NCBI GenBank assembly: GCA_048158365.1
Contig: JBLLNL010000015.1
DNA: 47,110 nt
From: Azoarcus_F sp048158365
GTDB taxonomy: Bacteria; Pseudomonadota; Gammaproteobacteria; Burkholderiales; Rhodocyclaceae
Reading direction: 5' to 3' (one strand)
Below, piece by piece: positions 25,592 through 34,189 of the stretch. The first letter of the stretch is position 1. Each line of letters begins with the position of its first letter. The notes under the pieces were generated by a model, which was not told where the DNA came from, did no database searches, and saw nothing but the letters and a program-made list of their open reading frames with translations. The position numbers and the translations under genes are program-made.

Positions 25592-26455
25592 ATGATCCCA
25601 CCGAGCTTTGATTACCATGCGCCGGGCTCCATCGGCGAGGCGGTCGGCCTGCTCGCGCAGCTTGGCGACGAAGCCAAGATACTCGCGGGCGGCCACAGCC
25701 TGCTGCCGATGATGAAGCTGCGCTTTGCCGAACCGGCGACGTTGATCGACCTGAACCGGATCGCAGCCCTGCGCGGCGTCACCGAGGAGGGCGGGCGCAT
25801 CCGCATCGGCGCGATGACCACCGAGAACCAGCTGATCGCGTCGCAGCTGCTGCGCGACAGGCTGCCGCTGCTGCCCGAGGCCGCCCGCCAGATCGCCGAC
25901 CCGCAGGTGCGCAACCGCGGCACCATCGGCGGCGATATCGCGCACGGCGACCCGGCCAACGATCATCCGGCGATCGCGATGGCGCTGGATGCGGTGTTCG
26001 TGCTGACCGGTCCGAACGGCGAGCGCCAGGTCCCTGCGACCGAGTTCTTCCTCGGCACCTACTTCACCGCGCTCGAGGCGGACGAGATCCTGACCGCGAT
26101 CCTGGTCGAGCCGTTCGCGCCGAACACCGGTTACGCCTATTCCAAGCTCAAGCGCAAGACCGGAGACTGGGCGACCGCCGCGGCCGCGGTGGTGCTGCGC
26201 ATGGACGGTGACCGGGTGTCGCAGTTGCGCATCGGCCTGACCAACGTCGCACCGACCGCGCTGCGCGCGACCGACGCCGAGCAGTTCTTGACCGGCAAGA
26301 CGCTGGACGACGCGACACTGGACCACGCGGTCGCGCTGGTGCGCGGCATCGCCGACCCCGCGGTCGATCTGCGCGGCGACGAGGAATACAAGACCGCGAT
26401 GGCCGGCGAGATGACCCGGCGTGCATTGCGCCAGGCCGCCGAGCGCTGCCGCTGA
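25592..26455 (+). CDS. coxM: CO dehydrogenase medium (FAD) subunit
   Basis: A 287-residue flavoprotein subunit of the molybdenum hydroxylase family. AGGHSLLPMMKLRFAEP and TIGGDIAHGDPANDHPA are the two FAD-binding segments (residues about 32-50 and 111-130). It takes electrons from CoxS clusters and passes them to the quinone pool. GAGGAGA precedes ATG 25592. First structural gene after rcoM; order M-S-L is that of aerobic CO dehydrogenases. Confidence 0.93.
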   Translation: MIPPSFDYHAPGSIGEAVGLLAQLGDEAKILAGGHSLLPMMKLRFAEPATLIDLNRIAALRGVTEEGGRIRIGAMTTENQLIASQLLRDRLPLLPEAARQIADPQVRNRGTIGGDIAHGDPANDHPAIAMALDAVFVLTGPNGERQVPATEFFLGTYFTALEADEILTAILVEPFAPNTGYAYSKLKRKTGDWATAAAAVVLRMDGDRVSQLRIGLTNVAPTALRATDAEQFLTGKTLDDATLDHAVALVRGIADPAVDLRGDEEYKTAMAGEMTRRALRQAAERCR

Positions 26456-26472
26456 CCGGAGGGGAGACGAAC

Positions 26473-26970
26473 ATGAGCAAGAAACTGGTAACGATGAAGG
26501 TCAATGGCAAGACGGTCGAGGAGGCGGTCGAACCGCGTACGCTGCTGGTTCATTTTCTGCGTGAGAAGCTGCTGCTGACCGGAGTACACATCGGTTGCGA
26601 GACCAGCCACTGCGGCGCCTGCACCGTGGATATCGACGGCGAGTCGGTGAAATCATGCACCTGCCTGGCGGTGCAGTGCGACGGCGCCGAGGTGGTGACC
26701 GTCGAGGGGCTCGCCACCGGCGGCGTGCTGCATGCGGTTCAGGAAGGCTTCTACAGGGAGCACGGTCTGCAGTGCGGCTTCTGCACGCCGGGCATGCTGG
26801 TGCGCGCCTACCGGCTGCTGCAGGAGAACCCGAATCCGAGCGAGGAGGAGATCCGGGTCGGCATGTCGGGCAATCTGTGCCGCTGCACCGGCTATCAGAA
26901 CATCGTCAAGGCGGTTCAGTACGCTGCGCGCAAGTTGCGCGAACCGGCCACCGAAACCGTCGCGGCCTGA
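26473..26970 (+). CDS. coxS: CO dehydrogenase small (2Fe-2S) subunit
   Basis: A 165-residue protein with both [2Fe-2S] sites of the family: Cys42, Cys47, Cys50 and Cys62 in the ferredoxin-like N-terminal domain, and Cys101, Cys104, Cys136 and Cys138 (CGFCTPGM, LCRCTGY) in the helical C-terminal domain. It links the Mo site in CoxL to FAD in CoxM. GGAGGGGAGA lies before the ATG, 17 bp after coxM. Confidence 0.95.
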   Translation: MSKKLVTMKVNGKTVEEAVEPRTLLVHFLREKLLLTGVHIGCETSHCGACTVDIDGESVKSCTCLAVQCDGAEVVTVEGLATGGVLHAVQEGFYREHGLQCGFCTPGMLVRAYRLLQENPNPSEEEIRVGMSGNLCRCTGYQNIVKAVQYAARKLREPATETVAA

Positions 26971-26988
26971 TCCGCAGGAGGACACGGA

Positions 26989-29391
26989 ATGAACGCACCA
27001 GTGAAGGAACGCGAACAGGCGCTGATGGGCATCGGCGAGTCGCGCCTGCGCAAGGAAGACGCCCGTTTCATCCAGGGCAAGGGCAACTATGTCGACGACC
27101 TGAAGCTGCCCGGCATGCTGCACATGGACATCGTGCGCTCGCCGCTTGCCCATGCGCGCATCAAGCGCATCAACAAGGAGGCGGCGCTGGCCATTCCCGG
27201 CGTGCATGCGGTGCTGACCGCGGAGGACCTGAAGCCGCTGAAACTGCACTGGATGCCGACGCTGGCCGGCGACGTGCAGGCGGTGCTCGCCGACGAGAAG
27301 GTCTGCTTCCAGATGCAGGAGGTCGCGGTCGTCATCGCCGACGACCGCTACATCGCGGCCGACGCGGTCGAGGCGGTCGAGGTCGAGTACGAGGAGCTGC
27401 CCGCCGTGATCACGCCGCAGGCGGCGCTGATGCCGGATGCGCCGGTCATCCGCGAGGATCTCGCCGGCAGGACCGAGGGCGCCCATGGCGCGCGCACCCA
27501 TCACAACCACATCTTCACTTGGGAAGCCGGTGACAAGGCCAAGGCCGACGCCGCCTTCGACGCCGCACCGGTCACGGTCAAGCAGGACATGTTCTACCCG
27601 CGGGTGCACCCGTGCCCGCTGGAGACCTGCGGTTGCGTCGCGAGCTTCGACCCGGTGCGCGGCGAGCTGACCACCCACATCACCAGCCAGGCGCCGCACG
27701 TGGTGCGCACCGTGGTGTCGATGCTGTCCGGCATCCCGGAGTCCAAGGTGCGCATCATCTCGCCGGACATCGGTGGTGGCTTCGGCAACAAGGTCGGCGT
27801 CTATCCCGGCTATGTGTGCGCGATCGTCGCGTCCATCGTGCTCGGCCGCCCGGTGAAATGGGTCGAGGACCGCATCGAGAACCTGTCCTCGACCGCCTTT
27901 GCACGCGACTACCACATGAGCGGCGAGCTCGCTGCGACCCCGGACGGCAGGATCACCGGGCTGCGGGTCGATGTCATCGCCGATCATGGCGCGTTCGATG
28001 CCTGCGCCGATCCGACCAAGTTCCCGGCCGGCATGTTCCATATCGTGTCCGGGTCCTACGATATTCCGGCCGCTCATTGCAGCGTGAAGGGTGTTTATAC
28101 GAACAAGGCGCCCGGCGGCGTGGCCTACCGCTGCTCTTTCCGCGTCACCGAGGCGGTGTATCTGATCGAACGCATGGTGGACGTGCTCGCGCAAAAGCTC
28201 GGCATGGACAAGGCGGAGATCCGCGCGAAGAACTTGATCCGCAAGGAGCAGTTCCCTTATACGTCGGCCTTCGGTTTCGAGTACGACTCGGGCGACTACC
28301 ACACCGCATTGCAGAAGGTGCTGGACGCGGTCGACTACACGGGGTTGCGCGCCGAACAGGCGGCCAGACGCGCCGATCCCGATTGCCCGACGCTGATGGG
28401 CATCGGTCTGGTCACCTTCACCGAGGTCGTCGGGGCAGGTCCCAGCAAAATGTGCGACATCCTGGGCGTGGGCATGTTCGATTCGTGCGAGATCAGGGTC
28501 CATCCGACCGGCAGCGCGATCGCGCGCATGGGCACGATCACGCAAGGCCAGGGGCACCAGACCACCTACGCGCAGATCATCGCGACCGAACTGGGCATCC
28601 CGTCCGAAGTGATACAGGTCGAGGAGGGCGATACCAGCACCGCGCCCTATGGGCTGGGCACCTACGGCTCGCGGTCTACGCCGGTGGCCGGTGCCGCCAT
28701 CGCGATGGCGGCGCGCAAGATCCATGCGAAGGCGCAGAAGATCGCGGCCCATCTGCTCGAGGTGTCGGAGGCCGACCTGGAGTGGGAGGTCGACCGCTTC
28801 AAGGTGCGCGGCGACAACGCCCGCTTCAAGACGATGACCGACATCGCGTGGGCGGCCTACCATCAGCCGCCGGCCGGACTGGAGCCGGGGCTGGAGGCGG
28901 TGCATTACTACGATCCGCCCAACTTCACCTTTCCGTTCGGCATCTACCTGTGCGTGGTCGACATCGACAAGGGCACCGGCGAGACCAGCATCCGGCGCTT
29001 CTACGCGCTGGACGACTGCGGCACCCGGATCAATCCGATGATCATCGAGGGCCAGATCCACGGCGGGCTCACCGAGGGCTTCGCGGTCGCGATGGGGCAA
29101 CTGCTGTCCTTCGATGAGCAGGGCAATATCCAGGGCAACACGCTGATGGATTATTTCGTACCGACCGCGGTCGAAACGCCGAAGTGGGAAACGGATTACA
29201 CGGTGACGCCGTCGCCGCACCATCCGCTCGGTGCCAAGGGTGTGGCCGAGTCGCCGCACGTGGGCAGCATCCCGACCTTCACCAGCGCCGTGGTCGATGC
29301 GCTGTCGCACCTGGGCGTGACCCATGTCGACATGCCGCATACCGCCTATCGCATGTGGAAGGAGCTGAAGCGGCTGGGCGTGGCGCAGTAG
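26989..29391 (+). CDS. coxL: CO dehydrogenase large subunit, form I
   Basis: An 800-residue molybdenum subunit. The active-site loop reads AYRCSFR (residues 379-385) with Cys382, the residue that carries the Cu-S-Mo bridge in true (form I) CO dehydrogenases; form II enzymes have AYRGAGR. The catalytic Glu is Glu754 in KGVAESPHVG, where most form I proteins have GVGES. Other Mo-cofactor contacts such as GGGFGNKVG and ITQGQGHQTTYAQ are present. The enzyme oxidises CO to CO2 at the inner face of the cytoplasmic membrane. AGGAGG precedes the ATG. Confidence 0.96.
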   Translation: MNAPVKEREQALMGIGESRLRKEDARFIQGKGNYVDDLKLPGMLHMDIVRSPLAHARIKRINKEAALAIPGVHAVLTAEDLKPLKLHWMPTLAGDVQAVLADEKVCFQMQEVAVVIADDRYIAADAVEAVEVEYEELPAVITPQAALMPDAPVIREDLAGRTEGAHGARTHHNHIFTWEAGDKAKADAAFDAAPVTVKQDMFYPRVHPCPLETCGCVASFDPVRGELTTHITSQAPHVVRTVVSMLSGIPESKVRIISPDIGGGFGNKVGVYPGYVCAIVASIVLGRPVKWVEDRIENLSSTAFARDYHMSGELAATPDGRITGLRVDVIADHGAFDACADPTKFPAGMFHIVSGSYDIPAAHCSVKGVYTNKAPGGVAYRCSFRVTEAVYLIERMVDVLAQKLGMDKAEIRAKNLIRKEQFPYTSAFGFEYDSGDYHTALQKVLDAVDYTGLRAEQAARRADPDCPTLMGIGLVTFTEVVGAGPSKMCDILGVGMFDSCEIRVHPTGSAIARMGTITQGQGHQTTYAQIIATELGIPSEVIQVEEGDTSTAPYGLGTYGSRSTPVAGAAIAMAARKIHAKAQKIAAHLLEVSEADLEWEVDRFKVRGDNARFKTMTDIAWAAYHQPPAGLEPGLEAVHYYDPPNFTFPFGIYLCVVDIDKGTGETSIRRFYALDDCGTRINPMIIEGQIHGGLTEGFAVAMGQLLSFDEQGNIQGNTLMDYFVPTAVETPKWETDYTVTPSPHHPLGAKGVAESPHVGSIPTFTSAVVDALSHLGVTHVDMPHTAYRMWKELKRLGVAQ

Positions 29392-29407
29392 TCGGGCTTG
29401 GCTGGTT

Positions 29408-29530
29408 CCTTCCCAGAGGGGAAGGTCAGGATGGGGATGGGTCGTCAGCGCTGCTTGAACCCAACCCCTCCCCTCCCCAACCCTTCCCTTGATGGGAGGG
29501 CGGTCCCGGCCGGTCCCGGGCGGTCCCAAC
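29408..29530. repeat. Hairpin and 10-bp tandem repeats between coxL and coxG
   Basis: The 198-bp gap after coxL starts with a stem CCTTCCC-AGAG-GGGAAGG (29408-29425), continues with a C-rich stretch (CCCCTCCCCTCCCC and a second imperfect stem near 29481-29500) and ends in three tandem copies of CGGTCCCRRS (29501-29530). It resembles the REP-like intergenic repeats of betaproteobacteria and may stop or trim the coxMSL transcript. An AT-rich stretch with GAGGAA leads into coxG. Confidence 0.5.
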
Positions 29531-29589
29531 GCCGCCTGTATGCCAGAGGGCATTACACCTGATGAAATAAAAGAGACGAGGAATCCCCG

Positions 29590-30243
29590 ATGCAAGTGAC
29601 CCTGGACAAGCAGTACCCGATCGCCGCACCGCTGGATGCGGCCTGGTCGGTCATGACCGATCTGCCCGCACTGGCGACCTGCATGCCGGGCGCGCAGATC
29701 ACCGAGCAGGTGGATGACACGCACTACAAGGGCTCGGTCAAGGTCAAGGTCGGTCCGGCCATCGCGGCGTTCTCAGGCGACATCGAGGTGCTGGAGGTCG
29801 ATGCGGCCGCGCGCACGATGCGCATGATCGGCAAGGGTGCCGACAAGGGCGGTTCGTCCGCATCGATGGAGCTGACCGCGACGCTGGTCGCGGCCGAGGA
29901 CGGCATGAGCACGCTGCAGGGCAAGGCGGATGTCATCGTCAATGGCAAGTTCGCGCAGTTCGGCGGACGCATGCTGAACTCGGTGTCCGACGTGCTGCTG
30001 GCGCAGTTCGCGACCAACTATTCGAACAAGGCCCAGGCGCTGGCGCCGGCTCCCGAGACCGTGCCCGATGCCGATCTGCAGCCCGACACCAGCGCGACCG
30101 AATGTGCCGCGCAGGCGCAGCAGGACTCGGCCGCCCGCCACGCCGCGCCGCCGGCCGCACCTAAGGAACTCAACGCGCTGGCGCTGCTGTGGGCGATGAT
30201 CCGCAACTTCTTCGCCGGTCTGTTCGGACGGCGCTCGGGATGA
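29590..30243 (+). CDS. coxG: CoxG: membrane-attached SRPBCC protein of CO oxidation
   Basis: A 217-residue protein. Residues 1-145 form a SRPBCC (START-like) domain (AAPLDAAWSVMTDLPALATC, GADKGGSSASMELTATL). A low-complexity Ala/Pro linker and a short C-terminal hydrophobic helix (LALLWAMIRNFFAGLFG) follow. CoxG anchors CO dehydrogenase to the membrane, and recent work on the mycobacterial protein assigns it quinone binding and delivery. The ATGA overlap with coxD shows a shared operon. Confidence 0.9.
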   Translation: MQVTLDKQYPIAAPLDAAWSVMTDLPALATCMPGAQITEQVDDTHYKGSVKVKVGPAIAAFSGDIEVLEVDAAARTMRMIGKGADKGGSSASMELTATLVAAEDGMSTLQGKADVIVNGKFAQFGGRMLNSVSDVLLAQFATNYSNKAQALAPAPETVPDADLQPDTSATECAAQAQQDSAARHAAPPAAPKELNALALLWAMIRNFFAGLFGRRSG

Positions 30244-31175
30244 ACGCGTCGGGCGCATCCATCGCCAGCCTGCAGCAGGATCTGCAGCGCGCCGGCTATC
30301 TGGCCGACGAGGGCCTGGCCAGCGTGCTGTGGATGGCGTTGAAGCTGGAACGCCCGTTGCTGCTGGAAGGCGAGGCCGGCGTGGGCAAGACCGCGATCGC
30401 AGCGGCCGCGGCGCAGGCCCTCGGGCGCCCGCTGCTGCGCCTGCAATGCTACGAGGGGCTGGATCTGGCGCAGGCGGCCTACGAATGGAACTACAGCCGC
30501 CAGTTGTTGGAGATCCGCCTGGCGGAGGCCGGGCAGGCCAGGGCTGGCCAACTGCGCGACAATCTGTTCAGCGAAGCCTTTCTGCTGCAGCGACCGCTGC
30601 TGCAGGCGATCCGGAGCCCGGAGGCGACCGTGCTGCTGATCGACGAGATCGACCGCGCCGACGAGGCCTTCGAGGCCTTTCTGCTCGAGGTGCTGTCGGA
30701 ACACCAGATCTCGGTGCCGGAGCTGGGCACGCTGAAGGCCTTGAGCCGGCCGCTGGTCGTGCTCACCAGCAATGGCACCCGCGAGCTGTCGGATGCGCTG
30801 CGGCGGCGCTGTCTGTATCAGTTCGTCGACTATCCGGATCTCGCGCGCGAGATGGCGATCGTCAAGCGGCTGGTGCCGGAGGCGGCCGGGCATCTGGTCG
30901 AGGATGCGGTCGCGTTCGTGCAGAAACTGCGCCGCGAGGATCTGGACAAGACCCCGGGCGTGGCCGAGACGCTGGACTGGGTGCGGGCGCTTTTCCAGCT
31001 CGGCCACACCGCGCTGCCCGACGACGAGCACGCGATCGCGGCGACGCTCGCCGCGCTGCTGAAGACCCGGGCCGATGTGTTCCAGATGACACCGGACGTG
31101 GTGCGGCGGCTGGCCGGCGGTCGCCGCATCGCGCAGGATGCCGGCGTCGCGGCCAGCCCGGTGGCGAGCCGATGA
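30240..31175 (+). CDS. coxD: CoxD: MoxR-type AAA+ ATPase
   Basis: A 311-residue AAA+ ATPase. Walker A is GEAGVGKTAIA, Walker B is VLLIDEIDRADEAFEAFLLE, and sensor 1 is VVLTSNGTRELSDALRRR. In Oligotropha CoxD is needed to build the Cu-S-Mo cluster of CoxL. It starts inside the coxG stop (ATGA) and its own stop overlaps coxE, matching the MoxR plus VWA pairing of the family. Confidence 0.92.
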   Translation: MNASGASIASLQQDLQRAGYLADEGLASVLWMALKLERPLLLEGEAGVGKTAIAAAAAQALGRPLLRLQCYEGLDLAQAAYEWNYSRQLLEIRLAEAGQARAGQLRDNLFSEAFLLQRPLLQAIRSPEATVLLIDEIDRADEAFEAFLLEVLSEHQISVPELGTLKALSRPLVVLTSNGTRELSDALRRRCLYQFVDYPDLAREMAIVKRLVPEAAGHLVEDAVAFVQKLRREDLDKTPGVAETLDWVRALFQLGHTALPDDEHAIAATLAALLKTRADVFQMTPDVVRRLAGGRRIAQDAGVAASPVASR

Positions 31176-32341
31176 CTGCCCCCGCCGACATTGCGGCCTG
31201 CGATCCGCGTGGTCAGATCCGCCGCTTCGCGAACCACCTGCGCATGCATGGCTATCCGATCGGCTTCGATGAACTGGGCTTGATGGTACGTATGGCGGCC
31301 GAAGTGCCGGTCGCGCGATGGAAGGCGGTCGCGCCGATGTGGCGCAGCGCGGTCTGTGGCGACCGTCGCCAGTGGGACCGCTTTCCGGCGCTGTTCGACG
31401 CGTTCTGGTTTCCGCGAAAGCTTCGGGGCACGGTAAAGGTGTCGGGCACGGCACGATCGGGGCGCAGTCTGCCCGAGCGGGTCGCGGATCTGCATGCGCG
31501 CCTGGAGGCCGACAGCCGGCACGGTGCCGAGGCGCGGACGGCCTGGGCAAGCGATGGGGCCGGCGCGGACGAAGAGCAAGCGCACGGCGTGCGCCGTGCG
31601 ATGGGCGGCGCGAGCCGCGGCGATCCGGCCGACACGCGACCGTTCGCCGAATGGGCCCCGCAGGATCTCGAACGCATCGAACCGGTGGTGGCCGCGTTTG
31701 CGCGTCGCTTGCGGCGCGTGCTGATGCGCCGGCGCGAGGCTGCGGGTGACGGCACGCTGGATGTGCGCGCATCGCTGCGCGCCGCCTGTTCCAGCGGGGG
31801 CGAACTGATCGAGCTCGCGCTGAAGCGTCGCCGCCGGCGTCGTCCGCAGGTGGTGGTCATGGTCGATGTCAGTCGCTCGATGGAGGCGCATGCGCCGCTG
31901 TTCCTGCGGATCGCGAAGGCGTTCGGTGAATGCGCGGGTGCGCGGGTGTTCGTGTTCCACACAGGGCTGGCCGAGATCACCGCGATGCTGCGCCAGCCGG
32001 GCGCGCGCATGCAGGAGCGCATCAATGCGGTGAGCTTCGCGTTCGGCGGCGGCACTCGGATCGCAACGAATCTGGCCGATGCGCTCGACGGACCGCTACG
32101 GGGTACTCTGGCGCGTCGGGATCTGGTGCTGGTGTGCAGCGACGGCTTCGATGCGGATCCACCGGAGCAGTTGGCGCTCGAACTGGACAGGGTCCGGCAG
32201 CGTGGCGCGGACCTGGTCTGGCTGCACCCGACCCGTGAGCCTCCGGCGTCCACAGCGATGCGCGGAGCGTCCGCGCGGGTGCGTGCCTTCGTGCCGGTGT
32301 TCGATCTGCGCAGCCTGGAGCGGCTGCCGGCTGCAATCTGA
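31172..32341 (+). CDS. coxE: CoxE: VWA-domain partner of CoxD
   Basis: A 389-residue protein with a conserved N-terminal region (IRRFANHLRMHGYPIGFDEL) and a C-terminal von Willebrand A domain holding the metal site VDVSRSM and later FGGGTRI and SDGFDA. CoxE works with the CoxD ATPase in maturation of the CO dehydrogenase active site. A highly charged stretch (RRRRRRP) precedes the VWA domain. ATGA overlap with coxD. Confidence 0.9.
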   Translation: MTAPADIAACDPRGQIRRFANHLRMHGYPIGFDELGLMVRMAAEVPVARWKAVAPMWRSAVCGDRRQWDRFPALFDAFWFPRKLRGTVKVSGTARSGRSLPERVADLHARLEADSRHGAEARTAWASDGAGADEEQAHGVRRAMGGASRGDPADTRPFAEWAPQDLERIEPVVAAFARRLRRVLMRRREAAGDGTLDVRASLRAACSSGGELIELALKRRRRRRPQVVVMVDVSRSMEAHAPLFLRIAKAFGECAGARVFVFHTGLAEITAMLRQPGARMQERINAVSFAFGGGTRIATNLADALDGPLRGTLARRDLVLVCSDGFDADPPEQLALELDRVRQRGADLVWLHPTREPPASTAMRGASARVRAFVPVFDLRSLERLPAAI

Positions 32342-32354
32342 CGAGGAACGAATC

Positions 32355-33050
32355 ATGGGATGTCCATTGAAGCAGGGCGGCGGCCTGTATGCGCGGCTTG
32401 CGATCGGCGCGGTCGTGCTCGCTGCGGGTGAGGGCAGCCGCATGGGCGGCGTTTCCAAGCCGCTGATCCGCCTGCAGGGGGTGCCGCTGATCCGGCGCCA
32501 GCTGGTCGCGCTGTCCGGTGCCGGCGTCGACGAGGTCGTCGTAGTCACCGGTCACCGCCATGAATCGGTCGAGGCGGCCATCCTCGATTTTCCGGTGACG
32601 CTGGTGCGCAACCCGGACTTTGCCGAGGGCCAGCAGGGTTCCGTCCGACGTGGGCTCGAGGCCTTGTCGCCGCGCATGGATGCGGTGCTGATCGTGCTGG
32701 CCGACCAGCCGCTGATCGGTTCGAACGATCTCACCGAACTCATCGCCGCGTTCAAGAAGCGCCCAAAGGGCCGTGTCGTCGTGCCGATGGTCACGGGTGC
32801 GCGGGGCAATCCGATCGTGCTCGATGCGGTCGCCCGCGACGACATTCTCGCCAGCGGCCGAAACCTCGGCTGTCGCCATCTGGTCGACCGGAACCCCGAT
32901 CTGGTGTTCGTGCACGAGACGACCAACCGGCGCTTCGTTACCGATCTGGACACCCCGGAGGACATCGCGCGCCTGCAGGACGAGACCGGCTGGCGTTTCG
33001 AGCTGCCGGCGATGGACGAGCACGCGACCGACTCGGCCCGGATCGGCTGA
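32355..33050 (+). CDS. MocA-like molybdenum cofactor nucleotidyltransferase
   Basis: A 231-residue NTP transferase of the MobA/MocA type: VVLAAGEGSRMGGVSKPLI (nucleotide loop with the catalytic Lys), VLIVLADQPLIGSNDL and FVTDLDTPEDIARL. It probably attaches CMP to molybdopterin to form the MCD cofactor that CO dehydrogenase needs; GMP transfer cannot be excluded by sequence alone. Last gene of the cox operon, 13 bp after coxE. GAGGAACG precedes the ATG. Confidence 0.87.
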   Translation: MGCPLKQGGGLYARLAIGAVVLAAGEGSRMGGVSKPLIRLQGVPLIRRQLVALSGAGVDEVVVVTGHRHESVEAAILDFPVTLVRNPDFAEGQQGSVRRGLEALSPRMDAVLIVLADQPLIGSNDLTELIAAFKKRPKGRVVVPMVTGARGNPIVLDAVARDDILASGRNLGCRHLVDRNPDLVFVHETTNRRFVTDLDTPEDIARLQDETGWRFELPAMDEHATDSARIG

Positions 33051-33091
33051 ACGCTGGGCCCGCGGAAAAGCGAAAAACTCCGGCCCTCGAG

Positions 33092-33119
33092 TTGACGCTC
33101 CTCGAAACCCCGCTATAAT
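33092..33119 (+). promoter_or_regulatory. Promoter of tRNA-Arg
   Basis: -35 TTGACG (33092-33097), 16-bp spacer, -10 TATAAT (33114-33119), about 17 bp before the mature tRNA. Typical strong sigma70 promoter. Confidence 0.85.
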
Positions 33120-33135
33120 CACGCTTCTTTTCAGC

Positions 33136-33212
33136 GCGCTCGTAGCTCAGTTGGATAGAGTACCTGGCTACGAACCAGGGGGTCGTGGGTTCGAATCCTG
33201 CCGAGCGCGCCA
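33136..33212 (+). tRNA. tRNA-Arg (anticodon ACG)
   Basis: A 77-nt tRNA with acceptor stem GCGCTCG/CGAGCGC, D-arm GCTCAGTTGGATAGAGT, anticodon loop in CTGGCTACGAACCAG (anticodon ACG), T-arm GTGGGTTCGAATCCTGC, discriminator G and encoded CCA. The 3' half is duplicated at 41568-41616, marking it as the integration site of the island. The tRNA is intact. Confidence 0.96.
33164..33212. other. attL
   Basis: The 3' half of tRNA-Arg from the anticodon stem to CCA. It matches attR at 47 of 49 positions. Confidence 0.88.
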
Positions 33213-33228
33213 CAGAATCAAGCACTTA

Positions 33229-33253
33229 CGCCATCCTCCGGGGTGGCGTTTTT
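33229..33253 (+). terminator. Terminator supplied by the island behind tRNA-Arg
   Basis: CGCCATCC (33229-33236), loop TCCG, GGGTGGCG (33241-33248) and TTTTT. It ends the tRNA transcript just inside the island. A related stem lies outside attR at 41627-41657. Confidence 0.8.
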
Positions 33254-33275
33254 GCTCCTGTAGGGCGAAATTCAG

Positions 33276-33301
33276 ATTTTCCCCCCACATTTCCCCCCAC
33301 A
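33276..33301. repeat. Left arm-type repeat of the island
   Basis: A 26-bp sequence made of two copies of TTTCCCCCCACA preceded by AT. It recurs exactly at 41416-41441 in the same orientation. Position inside each att core fits arm-type binding sites of a tyrosine integrase or its excisionase. Confidence 0.65.
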
Positions 33302-33314
33302 GACCACAAGATGC

Positions 33315-33337
33315 AAAAAAACCGCCACGCAGGCGGT
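33315..33337 (-). terminator. Terminator of the leftward island operon
   Basis: On the minus strand: stem ACCGCC/GGCGGT with a 5-nt loop followed by seven T. It lies 50 bp beyond the last island gene. Confidence 0.8.
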
Positions 33338-33386
33338 GTTTGCGGTCAGTGATCGTGCCTGACGTGCCCGACATAGGCGGAGGCGA

Positions 33387-33638
33387 CTACCGACCTTCGG
33401 CGGATGCGCCTGTCGCCACCGATGCCGGCGGAACGTCAAACGGAACGATCACGGTCTCGCCACGAGACAGCACAATGTGCACCTCGACTTGCGATTCAGC
33501 GAAACGCCCCTGAACGTCGACGATGTCATGGCGCGCCCCGAGCGCCTGGATGATCCGCCAGCGCTGGCGGCCGATGGTGGCCATCATCCGCGCGTGCCAC
33601 TGTGCGTACTCGTGCGTTCCGGGTTTAGGCAATGCCAT
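33387..33638 (-). CDS. Island hypothetical protein, paralogue of its neighbour
   Basis: An 83-residue protein I do not recognise. It shares a pattern with the 77-residue protein encoded just upstream: G-x-x-EY-x-x-W-x-AR at the N-terminus, I-x-x-AL in the middle, a Phe-Glu-hydrophobic strand and a closing D-x-PP. They look like an old tandem duplication. Its ATG shares a base with the stop of the neighbour (TGATG), so the two are translated together. Position next to the capsid gene suggests a virion or packaging accessory, but nothing proves it. Confidence 0.6.
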   Translation of the reverse strand: MALPKPGTHEYAQWHARMMATIGRQRWRIIQALGARHDIVDVQGRFAESQVEVHIVLSRGETVIVPFDVPPASVATGASAEGR

Positions 33639-33871
33639 CAGTGCAGCTCATCGGGTGTAGGCGGGATGTCCAAAGTGACCGTCACGCATCGGTGCTCCGC
33701 GTCGACAATGAAGTGCAGCCGAACCCCCCCTTCGAGGAACTCTGCGGTCAGGTCGTGCACCTCGCTGCAGTCCGACAGCGCGGCCAGAATGGTCGCTTTC
33801 TCGGTCTCCAGCGTTTGGACAAGGCGCGCGGCCCAGGCTTTGTATTCGGTCGATCCGTATTCAATGGTCAT
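33638..33871 (-). CDS. Island hypothetical protein, paralogue of its neighbour
   Basis: A 77-residue acidic protein of unknown function (YGSTEYKAWAARLVQTLETE, LHFIVDAEHRCVTVTLDIPP). The N-terminus looks helical and the C-terminus like a beta hairpin. It is similar in layout to the 83-residue product downstream. It overlaps the 107-residue gene before it by 11 bp, as in tightly packed phage operons. Confidence 0.6.
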   Translation of the reverse strand: MTIEYGSTEYKAWAARLVQTLETEKATILAALSDCSEVHDLTAEFLEGGVRLHFIVDAEHRCVTVTLDIPPTPDELH

Positions 33872-34184
33872 GGGTTAATTCCTTTGTCCGCGCGTCACGG
33901 CCTCGCTTTACGGCGAGCGTCCACGCCAGGTAGTCCGCCCCCGGTTGCTGGTCGGTGGTTTCGTTCGCGTGCCAGACGGATCCGGCGTGCGTCCAGAACT
34001 CGCCCTTCGATGCGGTGGCTCCTGGCTTCCAGACGCCGCGATAGAGCATCTTCGTACTGCCCTCCAGCTCTGCGAGGCGGCGTTCGAGGGCGTCGATGCG
34101 CCCCAGGTGCGGCGAGAGTGTCCGGGCGATGGCCTTCATGGTCGCGGCCACCCATCCGGGCGGCTCGGTGCGTTTGGTGGTCAT
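33861..34184 (-). CDS. Phage-type hypothetical protein
   Basis: About 107 residues. The N-terminal half is helical and charged (KAIARTLSPHLGRIDALERRLA, likely a short coiled coil). The C-terminal half has the pattern YRGVWKPGATASKGEFWTHAGSVWHA, like the small beta repeats with Tyr/Trp-Gly spacing in carbohydrate-binding or phage decoration/tail proteins. The gene starts right after the capsid stop; a GTG at 34196 is an alternative start overlapping that stop. It may be a decoration or fibre-like protein; unproven. Confidence 0.55.
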   Translation of the reverse strand: MTTKRTEPPGWVAATMKAIARTLSPHLGRIDALERRLAELEGSTKMLYRGVWKPGATASKGEFWTHAGSVWHANETTDQQPGADYLAWTLAVKRGRDARTKELTHDH

Positions 34185-34189
34185 GGCGG

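Noticed and set aside
26653..29724. A 1023-codon minus-strand frame across coxS and coxL
   Set aside because: Composition is Arg/His/Asp-rich without motifs; the plus strand carries intact coxS and coxL.
33149..33513. Plus-strand frame across tRNA-Arg and attL
   Set aside because: It is open by chance over the tRNA, terminators and arm repeat; no family similarity.
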